Positions 32,712-40,198 of a stretch of DNA of 64,000 nucleotides are shown piece by piece. This DNA is from Actinocrispum wychmicini (GTDB lineage Bacteria; Actinomycetota; Actinomycetes; Mycobacteriales; Pseudonocardiaceae). The DNA lies in the NCBI RefSeq assembly GCF_004345645.1, contig NZ_SLWS01000012.1:186001-250000 (forward strand), in the 5' to 3' direction. Position numbers and translations under genes: made by a program. A model generated the notes under the pieces. The model saw only the letters and a program-made list of their open reading frames with translations, was not told the DNA's origin and searched no databases. Numbering within the stretch: position 1 is the first letter of the stretch; the number at the start of each line of letters is the position of its first letter.

Positions 32712-33261
32712 TGCTGAATGTTAAGCCGCGATCCCCAGGCCGGAACCGCCTTCCGCCGACCCCACGATCAAATCCCGGCCACCGGCACCACCCACCCACC
32801 CCCAGCACCCACCCCGACACCTCCCCATCCGAACCCACCCGGCAGCCACCCGCCCAGACACTCCAGCCCACCCAACACTCATCCCAGTCACATCACCGCC
32901 CCAACCGACGGCCACCCGCCCAACACCCCCAGCCCACAGTCACCACCCAGCAGCCGCCCAGCCGACACCCCACCGGCACCAGCCACCCCGCCACCGGGCC
33001 GCGCCATCGGCTGCGATCACCACCCGCTGCCCGCTGCCCACCATCCGTTCGGCCGACGAACCGCCGCCGTCCCATCCCCGCCCGGAGCGTCGCTCCGCTT
33101 TATCCGCGCACCCTGTTCGGAGCGGACGTCGACCCGGCCCGTTCGGGGTGCTTGATGATCATTCCGCCCACTGACTGTGTGCGTCGTGGGGGTGTCGGAT
33201 CCGAAGTCGCTCGGCGCGCCGTCCCGGCTCACCGTCTCGGGTGGTCCTACAGTTACCAGTC
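32712..33261. other. 550-nt gap: C-rich low-complexity tract, no supported gene
   Basis: From ~32750 to 33010 the plus strand is dominated by C, with CCACCC and CCAGCC units and few G residues. Frames through it give only Pro/Thr/His-rich or Gly/Trp-rich translations with no recognisable domain or ribosome binding site. Positions 32791-32815 contain five C-runs of at least three, so the minus strand can form a G-quadruplex upstream of the divergent membrane-protein gene. The last 100 nt before 33262 probably hold the DUF3000 promoter. Confidence 0.6.
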
Positions 33262-33813
33262 GTGACCAGAACGCCCGAAGCTCCCGAGGTCTTTCGTCAG
33301 GCCATCGTGGCGCTGCGGTCGCTACGGCCCCGTCCCGAGGTGCTCCTGGAGGAGGTTCGGCCGCCGCAGCGGCTGGCGCCGTGGGCGTTCGCGATCACCG
33401 CGGAGGTCAACGGGCCCGCCGAGGTGTTGGCGACCGGGCGGCTGGTGTTGCTGCACGACCCGGAGGGGCAGGTCGCCTGGGACGGTGACCTGCGCGTTGT
33501 CGCTTATGTCCGGGCCGAGCTGGATGCCGAGCTGGCGGCCGATCCGCTGTTGCCCGCGGTGGGCTGGTCGTGGTTGACGGACGCGTTGGAGGCGTCCGGG
33601 GCCCAGTTCGCGGCGTTGGGCGGGACCGTCACCGAGACCTCTTCGGCCCGGTTCGGGGACATCGCCGGCCCGGCTCGCACGGACGACCTGGAGCTGCGGG
33701 CCTCGTGGACTCCCCGCACGACCGACATCGGGCCGCACGGGGAGGCGTTCTGCGATCTGCTGGCCAGCGTCGTCGGACTGCCGCCGGTCGGCGTCACACT
33801 CTTCAAGGCGTAG
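33262..33813 (+). CDS. DUF3000 family protein
   Basis: 183 residues from the GTG at 33262. PEVFRQAIVALRSLRPRPEVLLEEVRPPQRLAPWAFAI is the DUF3000 opening, with LVLLHDPEGQVAWDGDLRVVAYVRAELD and GWSWLTDALEASGA in the middle. The function is not established. The equivalent in M. tuberculosis (Rv2680, as I recall) sits in the same place between hemE and the HRDC ribonuclease. The end overlaps the convergent dipeptidase gene by 11 nt. Confidence 0.9.
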   Translation: MTRTPEAPEVFRQAIVALRSLRPRPEVLLEEVRPPQRLAPWAFAITAEVNGPAEVLATGRLVLLHDPEGQVAWDGDLRVVAYVRAELDAELAADPLLPAVGWSWLTDALEASGAQFAALGGTVTETSSARFGDIAGPARTDDLELRASWTPRTTDIGPHGEAFCDLLASVVGLPPVGVTLFKA

Positions 33814-34954
33814 CGGAAACGTCCTCAGCGGCCCGCAACACCCGCAGCACGTTCCTGCCGGCGAGTTTCGCGCAGTCCTCCTCGCTCCACCCGCGGTCCA
33901 GCAACAGCCCGAACAGGTTCGGGTACTTCGACACGTCCTCGAGGCCGGCCGGCAGCGACGGCACCCCGTCGTAGTCGCCGCCGATCCCGATGTGGTCGAT
34001 CCCGGCGACCTCGCGAGCGTGCTCCACGTGCGCCACCACCTCGTCCACGGTGGTCGTGGGCTCCGCGGGGCCGTCCCACGACTCGACGAACTTGCTCCGC
34101 ACCGCCAGGTCCCGGTGGTCCAGGCCGGCCTCGTCCATCGCGGCTTGGACGCCCAGATCCCACTCGGCCAACGCCGGTGAAACGAACCGTGGGACGAATG
34201 TGATCATGCACACGCCGCCGTTGCCGGCGAGCCGGGCGAGGACGTCGTCGGGCACGTTGCGTGGGTGGTCGTTCACCGCGCGGCACGACGAGTGGGTGAA
34301 GACCACCGGGGCGGACGTGGTCGCCAGCGCGTCCCGCATGGTCGACGGCGCCACGTGGGACAGGTCCACGAGCATCCCGATCCGGTTCATCTCCCGGACG
34401 ACGTCCCGCCCGAAGTCGGTCAGGCCGTCGTGCGCCGGCTCATCCGTCGCGGAGTCCGCCCACGGGGTGTTCAGGTTGTGCGTGAGCGTCATGTACCGGA
34501 CGCCGAGCCGCCGCAGGGCCCGCAACACGCCGAGCGACTCGGCGATGCAGTGCCCGCCTTCGGCGCCCAGCATGGAAGCGATCTTGCCTGCTCGGAAGGC
34601 CGCCTCGGCCTCGTCGGCGGTGGTCGCCAAAGCGAGATCCTGGGGGTAACGTTCCGCTAGTTGGTACACCACCTCGATCTGTTCGAGGACCGCGGTGACC
34701 GCCGCGTGCCCTTCGAACTGGCACGGTACGTACACCGACCAGAACTGCAGACCTACGCCACCCCGACGAAGCCTGGGGATGTCTGTGTGCAACCCGGGTT
34801 GCGTGGTTGTCAGATCGGCCGACCCAACGGCGGCGGCCGGATCAGGCCCCGCCAGGAGGCGCAGCGCCCACGGGAGATCGTTGTGGCCGTCGGCCAATTG
34901 GACGGCCCCGAGGAGAGCGGTAGCCCGGTCGTAGCCTGCGGTGTTCATACCCAT
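33803..34954 (-). CDS. Membrane-dipeptidase family (M19) zinc dipeptidase
   Basis: 383 residues from the ATG at 34954; ATGs at 34978 and 34948 are alternatives. The M19 metal-binding opening is LADGHNDLPWALR. LGAEGGHCIAESLGVLRALRRLGVRYMTLTHN includes the bridging Glu, MLVDLSHVAPSTM and VVFTHSSCRAVNDHPRN supply the later His ligands, and HIGIGGDYDGV provides the Asp. It is a likely cytoplasmic dipeptidase, as no signal peptide is visible. It is divergent from the response-regulator gene. Confidence 0.93.
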   Translation of the reverse strand: MGMNTAGYDRATALLGAVQLADGHNDLPWALRLLAGPDPAAAVGSADLTTTQPGLHTDIPRLRRGGVGLQFWSVYVPCQFEGHAAVTAVLEQIEVVYQLAERYPQDLALATTADEAEAAFRAGKIASMLGAEGGHCIAESLGVLRALRRLGVRYMTLTHNLNTPWADSATDEPAHDGLTDFGRDVVREMNRIGMLVDLSHVAPSTMRDALATTSAPVVFTHSSCRAVNDHPRNVPDDVLARLAGNGGVCMITFVPRFVSPALAEWDLGVQAAMDEAGLDHRDLAVRSKFVESWDGPAEPTTTVDEVVAHVEHAREVAGIDHIGIGGDYDGVPSLPAGLEDVSKYPNLFGLLLDRGWSEEDCAKLAGRNVLRVLRAAEDVSATP

Positions 34955-35203
34955 GACCCCATTCAATCGTCTCGGCACGAGGCGTCGTTACGTCACCTTT
35001 TGTGGAGTCATCCGATCGTGTGACACGAGGCCCAGAAAGTCACAACCCGATCGGATACATACCCGATTGATCGTCCCGTTGACCCGCTTGGGCGGCTAGG
35101 CTGCCTTCGTCGACACCACTTTCGGTCCATCAGCGGCGCGGCTGATTGGCGGAAAGTCCCGGTGCCGGTCGGGGGGCACGACCGACTCCAGGGAGGTAGT
35201 GAC

Positions 35204-35920
35204 GTGGCTGCCGTCGGCTTAGGTCAGGCCGTTCGAACCACGCCAGCCGGCGCGTTGCCGGCGAACATGGTCCCGCACCCGCGGGAAGAGTTGTTCTCGG
35301 TGTTGGTGGTCGATGACCATCCGTTGTTGAGGGAGGCGATAGCTGCCCGGTTGACCCAGATGGGCGCGGGCACGGTGCACGAGGCCGCTTCGGTGGCCGA
35401 GGCGAGGGCACGGGCGTTGGCCACTGGGCCATGCGACCTGGCGATCCTCGATCTCGGTCTGCCCGACGGCTCGGGTATCGAACTGGTTACGGAACTCCGT
35501 AGCCACGGGTGGCCCAGGATCGTGGTGCTGGCGTCGTCCGACGACCCGTACGCCGTGCGTTCGGCCTTCCAGGCAGGGGCCCAGGCCTACCTGCTGAAGT
35601 CCGCATCGCCGGTGGTGGTGACCGACGGAGTCCGGCGCGTCCTCGAGGGCGGCGTGTACGCCGACCCGAGCGTCGCTCCGGTGCTCGCGACGGGCACCCG
35701 GGTCCCGGGGACCGACAACACACCGCGTGAGCTGTCCGCCCGCGAGGTTGAGGTGCTGCAGCTGGTCGCCGATGGCCAGTCCAACAAGGAGATCGGCGAA
35801 GCGCTCAACCTGTCCGCACTCACGGTGAAGAGCCACCTGTCGCGCATCGGCAGGAAGCTCGGCACCGGGGACCGGGCTCAGATGGTCGCGCTGGCAATGC
35901 GTGCCGGCGTGATCCGCTGA
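35204..35920 (+). CDS. LuxR-type response regulator
   Basis: 238 residues from the GTG at 35204, 7 nt after GGGAGG. The receiver domain begins at ~residue 30 (FSVLVVDDHPLLREAIAARL), with phospho-acceptor Asp in CDLAILDLGLPDGSG and the Lys in AYLLKSASP. The C-terminal DNA-binding part is a GerE/LuxR domain (LSAREVEVLQLVADGQSNKEIGEALNLSALTVKSHLSRIGRKLG). No histidine kinase is adjacent. It lies just upstream of the HRDC ribonuclease gene. Confidence 0.92.
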   Translation: MAAVGLGQAVRTTPAGALPANMVPHPREELFSVLVVDDHPLLREAIAARLTQMGAGTVHEAASVAEARARALATGPCDLAILDLGLPDGSGIELVTELRSHGWPRIVVLASSDDPYAVRSAFQAGAQAYLLKSASPVVVTDGVRRVLEGGVYADPSVAPVLATGTRVPGTDNTPRELSAREVEVLQLVADGQSNKEIGEALNLSALTVKSHLSRIGRKLGTGDRAQMVALAMRAGVIR

Positions 35921-35979
35921 CTCGCTCATCGCCCGAAAACGTGCGATCGGCGGGTGGCCGTGACGTAGGGTCTCCCGCC

Positions 35980-37230
35980 GTGAGCACACCCGGATCTCCC
36001 ACAACAGATCAGCCGGAGCCCGAAGCGGTTCCACTGGTCGAACCGGCGGGTGGTACGCCACCCGTGGTGACCATGCCGGCAGAGCTGCGGCGCGCGGCCG
36101 CAGCTCTGGCGGCGGGCTCCGGACCGGTCGCGGTCGACACCGAGCGCGCGTCCGGTTACCGGTACTCACAGCGGGCGTACCTGGTGCAGTTGCGCCGTGA
36201 GGGCGCCGGCACGGTTCTGGTGGATCCGGTCGCGCTGAACGATGAGGTGGACGTCCTCATCGAAGCGTTGGCGGGCACCGAGTGGGTGCTGCACGCCGCC
36301 TCCCAGGACCTGCCATGCCTGGCCGAACTGGGGATGCGGCCGAGCAAGCTGTTCGACACCGAGCTGGCCGGGCGGCTGGCCGGGTACGAACGCGTCGCGC
36401 TGGGCACCCTGGTCGAACGCGTGCTGGGCTACCGGCTGGAGAAGGGCCACGGCGCCGCCGACTGGTCCCGCCGGCCGCTGCCCCGGGAATGGTTGAACTA
36501 CGCGGCCCTGGACGTGGAACTGCTCGTGCCGCTGCGGGACGCCCTGGAAGCCGAGCTGGCGTCCCAGGGCAAGCTCGAGTGGGCGCTGGAGGAGTTCGAC
36601 GCGTTGCGGGACGCCCCGACACCGGAACCCCGCAAGGAACCCTGGCGGCGTACCTCGGGCATCCATCGGGCCCGTGGCGCTCGTGCGCTGGCGTTCGTCC
36701 GTGCCCTCTGGGAGGTACGGGACTCGATCGCCCGCGAACGGGACGTCGCCCCCGGCCGGGTCCTGCCGGACAGTGCGATCGTGGACGCCGCCGTGGCCGC
36801 GCCGATCGACGAGGTCGGCCTGGTCAAGCTGCCGGTTTTCCGAGGACGTGCGCAGCGGCGGCTAGCCGGCACGTGGGCGCGCGCGTTGCGCACCGCCGCC
36901 GAGTTGCCACGCAACGAGCTCCCCGACCCGTCTCCGCAGCAGGACGGGCCTCCCCCGCCGAACCGCTGGGCGGACAAGGACCCGGCCGCGGCGGCTCGCC
37001 TGTCGGCCGCCCGGGCCAGCCTGGGCGCGCTCGCCGAGTCGCTGCGGATGCCGGTGGAGAACATGATCCAGCCGGATCTGGTCCGCCGGATCTGCTGGCA
37101 GCCGCCCGCCGACATCTCGGTGGACGGGACGACCGCGGCACTGCGCGCGGGCCACGCCAGGAACTGGCAGATCGGCCTGGTGGCCGAGCCGCTCAGCAAG
37201 GCGTTGCACACCCCGCCACCCACCGGCTGA
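35980..37230 (+). CDS. HRDC-domain 3'-5' exoribonuclease (ribonuclease D-like)
   Basis: 416 residues from the GTG at 35980. The DEDD exonuclease motifs are VAVDTERASGYRYSQRAYLVQL (Exo I, Asp and Glu), VLHAASQDLPCLAELG (Exo II) and YAALDVELLVPL (Exo III with Tyr and Asp). An HRDC domain covers about residues 225-300 (RARGALAFVRALWEVRDSIARERDVAP type). It probably trims stable RNA 3' ends. The order DUF3000, HRDC nuclease, dxs recalls Rv2680-Rv2682c. Confidence 0.92.
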   Translation: MSTPGSPTTDQPEPEAVPLVEPAGGTPPVVTMPAELRRAAAALAAGSGPVAVDTERASGYRYSQRAYLVQLRREGAGTVLVDPVALNDEVDVLIEALAGTEWVLHAASQDLPCLAELGMRPSKLFDTELAGRLAGYERVALGTLVERVLGYRLEKGHGAADWSRRPLPREWLNYAALDVELLVPLRDALEAELASQGKLEWALEEFDALRDAPTPEPRKEPWRRTSGIHRARGARALAFVRALWEVRDSIARERDVAPGRVLPDSAIVDAAVAAPIDEVGLVKLPVFRGRAQRRLAGTWARALRTAAELPRNELPDPSPQQDGPPPPNRWADKDPAAAARLSAARASLGALAESLRMPVENMIQPDLVRRICWQPPADISVDGTTAALRAGHARNWQIGLVAEPLSKALHTPPPTG

Positions 37231-37246
37231 CCAGCCGATCAGCCGG
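37223..37246. terminator. Palindrome containing both convergent stop codons
   Basis: CCGGCTGA (37223-37230) and TCAGCCGG (37239-37246) are perfect arms around 8 nt. The TGA stops of the ribonuclease and of the minus-strand CPPC protein lie within the arms. It may be a minimal bidirectional terminator. Confidence 0.5.
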
Positions 37247-37547
37247 GCCAGTCCCGGAGGTACTCGTCGAAGGGGACGTCGTCGACGGTGTCGCCGCCGA
37301 CCCGGCGGAACCCGGCGATCACGTCGAAGTCCGGTTCGTAGCTGAACTTGACCCGCATCGGATGGCCGGCGTGCTCCGCCAGGAACTTCCACAGCGCCCT
37401 GGTCAGGTCCGGCTGTCCGGAGTTCGGCGGGGCGTCCTCGGCGCCCCGGTGGAACCGGACCACGGACCCGTCGTCGCCCACGAGCGGCTTGCCCAGCGGC
37501 AGCAGGACCTGACAGGGCGGGCACACCAGATACGCGTCGTCGCTCAC
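37239..37547 (-). CDS. Small CPPC-motif protein, possible immunity or partner protein of the type VII effector
   Basis: 102 residues from the GTG at 37547, 7 nt after GAGAGG. The N-terminus is AYLVCPPCQVLLPLGKPL, with a CxxC that could bind zinc or form a disulfide. Later segments include FHRGAEDAPP, LTRALWKFLAEHAGHPMRVKF and VDDVPFDEYLRDWPG. No family was recognised. It lies 11 nt downstream of the large Pro-rich type VII effector, the place usually taken by a cognate immunity protein, so that role is inferred. Confidence 0.65.
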   Translation of the reverse strand: MSDDAYLVCPPCQVLLPLGKPLVGDDGSVVRFHRGAEDAPPNSGQPDLTRALWKFLAEHAGHPMRVKFSYEPDFDVIAGFRRVGGDTVDDVPFDEYLRDWPG

Positions 37548-37558
37548 GGCCGATCCTC

Positions 37559-39310
37559 TCACCTCGTCGGGAGGCGGGTGCCCAGGTTGTGGCGTCCCAG
37601 CTGCTGTCCGCTCTCGTCCCGGATCACCACGTCGACCCCGGCGTAGTCGCCGAGCCGCTGGTCGGTCCGCCGGTCCTGAAAGTAGCGGGTCAGGTCCGCC
37701 GCGTCCTGGCGGGTGGTTCCGTCGGGCAGCTGCACCCACACCTCGCCGTCGTAGCGCACCTGGGCCGCGCCGTCGGACAGCCTCGAGTTGAAGCTGTTCG
37801 GGCCGCCGATGACGGACTTGCCCTCCCGGCGGAGGACCACGTTCCCGTCCGCGTCCTTGAACTGGACGTCCGCTCCCTCACCGCCCTTGCGGGCGACGGT
37901 CGGCGTGGTCCCCGCCGGTCCGTCGCGGAGCATTGCCTCGGCGTTCACCTGGCTCAACGGCTGGCCCTTGCTGGAGTCCTCGGTCAGGTCGTGGACGAGT
38001 TCCTCCTGCTTGTCCGGTGGGAGGTCGTCGAACGACTTGGGCGTGTCCTTCGGGGGGTCGCCCAGCGTCGGTGGCGTGGCCGGCGGGGTCTGCGGCGACG
38101 GCGGGGGAGGAACCGCGCCCGGCGGGACGTTCTGAGGCGGCTTCTCCGGCGGTGTCCCGGTCGGGGGTGTGCCCGAGGGCGCGGTCCCCGGCGGCGTTTC
38201 CTGCGGCACCGTGCCCGGCTGCTGCGCCGGAGGTGAACCGGGCTGTTGCTGCGGCGGCGTGCCCAGCGGAGGCACGGCTTGTGGCGGGGTGCCGGTGTCC
38301 GGTGGCTTCTCCGGTGGCGGGCCGTCCGGTGGCGTCCCTGGCTGCGGGATCGGCGGGGTGCCGATCGGCGGCACGGGCGGTGTCCCGGGCTCGGTCCGTG
38401 GCGGCGTGCCCGGCTCGGGCGGCTTCTGCGGCGGGCGCGGCAGTGGGGGCAGAGGTCGCGGCGGAGCGGGGAAAGGAACAGGCGGGATGGGCTGTGGCTC
38501 GGGCAGCGGAACACGCTTGAGGAGCTCCCGGAGCAGCAGCCTCAAGAGCCACCAGAGCACCGCCGCCCCAGCGCCGGCATTGGCCTCGGTCGGGCCGATC
38601 GACCTGTCCAAGGAGGCGACCCGGACCAGCGTCGCCCCGCCGCCGTCGTCGGACCCCAGATGCGGCTTGAGGTTCGTCATCGCCTGTCGCAGCTGGCGTT
38701 CCAGGTCGCCGATGGGCGTCGCGTAGGCGTTGATCATCCTCGTCGCCTGGGCCAGCACGTTCGGCGTGAGCCCGCCTTCGGCCGCTTTCGCCTGTGTCGT
38801 ATACGAGATCAGCTCCCGCACGAGCCCGGTGAGCAGGTCGGTCACCTTGGTCTTGGCGTCGGCGACCACACTGCCGACCAGCGTGGCGGCCGTCCCCATG
38901 GTCGCGAACAACGTCGCGGCTCCGCCCAGGGACGCGGCGAGGTCAGCGGCGTGACTCCGGTACGAGTCCGCCGCGTCGCCCACCCACGACGCGGTGTCGG
39001 CGGGTGCCGATCGGGCGAGCTCGTCGCGCACCTGGCCGACCGCCGCCGACACCTGCTGCCACGAGTCCGAATAGGACTGAACCACAGCGGCCCTGCCGGT
39101 CAACCGGTCCAGCGCGTCCTGCAACGGCTGGACGTACGGCACCAGCGCCGCCAGCCCGGCGCCGGGCAGCTGGTCGATCGGCCGCGTCGAGGCGTCCAAC
39201 GCGAACATACTCCCGCCGGCCGACAATCCACCCGGAATCCAGCCGCCACCGACGATCGCCGCCCGCACCGCCTGCGCCTGGCCACCGACGTCCGTCGCCG
39301 GGGCACTCAC
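37559..39310 (-). CDS. Type VII secretion effector: WxG-like N-domain, Pro-rich linker, putative PD-(D/E)XK nuclease C-domain
   Basis: 583 residues. Residues 1-220 are helical with a WVG turn at Trp109-Gly111 (TASWVGDAADSYRSHAADLA), as in WXG/PPE-like secretion domains. A hydrophobic stretch near 250-262 is followed by ~150 residues of Pro/Gly/Thr/Gln repeats (GTPP units, 268-420). The last ~110 residues form a compact domain: GADVQFKDADGNVV with Asp481, RREGKSV with Glu496-Gly-Lys498, FNSRLSDGAAQVRYDGEVWVQ and YAGVDVVIRD. The D...ExK spacing matches PD-(D/E)XK nuclease toxins, which is my inference. It overlaps the EspC-like gene by 4 nt. Confidence 0.8.
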   Translation of the reverse strand: MSAPATDVGGQAQAVRAAIVGGGWIPGGLSAGGSMFALDASTRPIDQLPGAGLAALVPYVQPLQDALDRLTGRAAVVQSYSDSWQQVSAAVGQVRDELARSAPADTASWVGDAADSYRSHAADLAASLGGAATLFATMGTAATLVGSVVADAKTKVTDLLTGLVRELISYTTQAKAAEGGLTPNVLAQATRMINAYATPIGDLERQLRQAMTNLKPHLGSDDGGGATLVRVASLDRSIGPTEANAGAGAAVLWWLLRLLLRELLKRVPLPEPQPIPPVPFPAPPRPLPPLPRPPQKPPEPGTPPRTEPGTPPVPPIGTPPIPQPGTPPDGPPPEKPPDTGTPPQAVPPLGTPPQQQPGSPPAQQPGTVPQETPPGTAPSGTPPTGTPPEKPPQNVPPGAVPPPPSPQTPPATPPTLGDPPKDTPKSFDDLPPDKQEELVHDLTEDSSKGQPLSQVNAEAMLRDGPAGTTPTVARKGGEGADVQFKDADGNVVLRREGKSVIGGPNSFNSRLSDGAAQVRYDGEVWVQLPDGTTRQDAADLTRYFQDRRTDQRLGDYAGVDVVIRDESGQQLGRHNLGTRLPTR

Positions 39311-39612
39311 GCGAGCCCGCCCAGTCTGGCCGCCTCCGTGGCTTCCCGACTGTCATACGTGCCAACGGATTCGCGGAGTCCCGCGGTGGCCGACTCCAGC
39401 GCGTCGACCGCGGCCCGCAACGTCTCCTGACCGGCACCGCCCAGTCCGTCCAGGGTTGACGCGATCTCCTGGCCCGTCTCGCCGTACGCGTCGCCGGTGA
39501 TCGTCACCTGGCTCGCGGTGTCCAACGCCGCCCGTAACTCGCCCGCGAGCCCACTCAGCTTGCTCGCGTGCTTGGTCAACGCGTCCGTGACGACCTCGTA
39601 GGACTCGCTCAT
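39307..39612 (-). CDS. EspC-like type VII secretion substrate (WXG100-like, YxxxE tail)
   Basis: 101 residues, entirely helical, starting SESYEVVTDALTKHASKLSGLAGELRAAL. GDAYGETGQEI takes the place of the WXG turn. The export-type motif YxxxE is present as Tyr86 to Glu90 (YDSRE). These proteins usually pair with a larger substrate encoded next door, here the Pro-rich effector whose start overlaps by 4 nt. It also overlaps the YbaB-like gene upstream by 4 nt, so all three are cotranslated. Confidence 0.82.
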   Translation of the reverse strand: MSESYEVVTDALTKHASKLSGLAGELRAALDTASQVTITGDAYGETGQEIASTLDGLGGAGQETLRAAVDALESATAGLRESVGTYDSREATEAARLGGLA

Positions 39613-40043
39613 TGGATGTCCTCCATGACCGGGCGCCCATCCCAGTCGTCCTCGCCGCCGGCGATGCCGGTCCGTGGCGCTGGTGGAGTCGGTTCCAGCT
39701 CGGGTGGCTGTGGAAATCGCTCGCGTGCCTCCGCCACGATCAGGTGCGCGGCCGGGTCACGCGGACCGACGGTCTCGATCATGGCCTGCTGCAACAGATC
39801 CGGAATCCTGGCCTGCGCGCGGCGTACGCATTGCATGATCTCTACTGCGATCCGCGTCGCCGGTGTCGGTCGCCAGCGTTCCTTGAGGGTCAGGTCGGTC
39901 AGGTGACCGCTGGCGGACACCGTGACCTGGACCATGCCGTCGCGCGACACCTCGGTGACCGACAGCTGGGCGACCCGGTTCCGCATGTCCTGATAGCGCT
40001 GCGCGGTCTCGGCGACCTGTCGCTCCCAGTGCGTGCCCGACAC
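39609..40043 (-). CDS. YbaB/EbfC-family protein associated with the type VII module
   Basis: 144 residues. The N-terminal ~90 match the YbaB fold: a helix (AETAQRYQDMRNRVAQL), strands VTEVSRDGMVQVTVSASGHLTDLTL and a second long helix (TRIAVEIMQCVRRAQARI). The C-terminal 50 residues are a Pro-rich acidic tail. Such proteins commonly precede EspC-like genes in Actinomycetota, where they may act as chaperones or nucleoid binders. It is the first gene of the minus-strand module. Confidence 0.82.
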   Translation of the reverse strand: MSGTHWERQVAETAQRYQDMRNRVAQLSVTEVSRDGMVQVTVSASGHLTDLTLKERWRPTPATRIAVEIMQCVRRAQARIPDLLQQAMIETVGPRDPAAHLIVAEARERFPQPPELEPTPPAPRTGIAGGEDDWDGRPVMEDIQ

Positions 40044-40122
40044 GGCCCCTCCCTCGGGCGAACCGGCGTCTCACCACTCAGAGTGGCGCACACCACCACG
40101 ACACGACCAGGGGACTGAGGTA

Positions 40123-40138
40123 GTTACCCGCCGGTAAC
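40123..40138. promoter_or_regulatory. Palindromic operator candidate 1 upstream of fadA
   Basis: GTTACC and GGTAAC arms around CGCC form a perfect palindrome, 61 nt before the fadA ATG. It overlaps the likely -35 region of a promoter whose -10 could be TAGAGT at 40145-40150. TTACC-N4-GGTAA palindromes suit a TetR-type repressor. Confidence 0.55.
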
Positions 40139-40168
40139 CTCGACTAGAGTAGAGCCACGGCCGCCCTA

Positions 40169-40187
40169 CCGGCGGGTAACCGGTAAC
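40169..40187. promoter_or_regulatory. Operator candidate 2 upstream of fadA
   Basis: CCGGCGGGTAA (40169-40179) is the exact reverse complement of TTACCCGCCGG in operator 1 (40124-40134), and a further GGTAAC follows at 40182-40187. It ends 11 nt before the ATG and overlaps the approach to the GAAGGAGG ribosome site, so a bound regulator would block initiation. Confidence 0.5.
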
Positions 40188-40198
40188 AGAAGGAGGAC

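Noticed and set aside
32711..33265. Pro/His-rich plus-strand and Gly/Trp-rich minus-strand open frames
   Set aside because: Produced by the C-skewed tract; no start signal, domain or plausible codon use.
35041..35102. Possible -35/-10 promoter for the response regulator (TTGATC or TTGACC with TAGGCT)
   Set aside because: Spacers of 24 and 12 nt do not fit a normal promoter.
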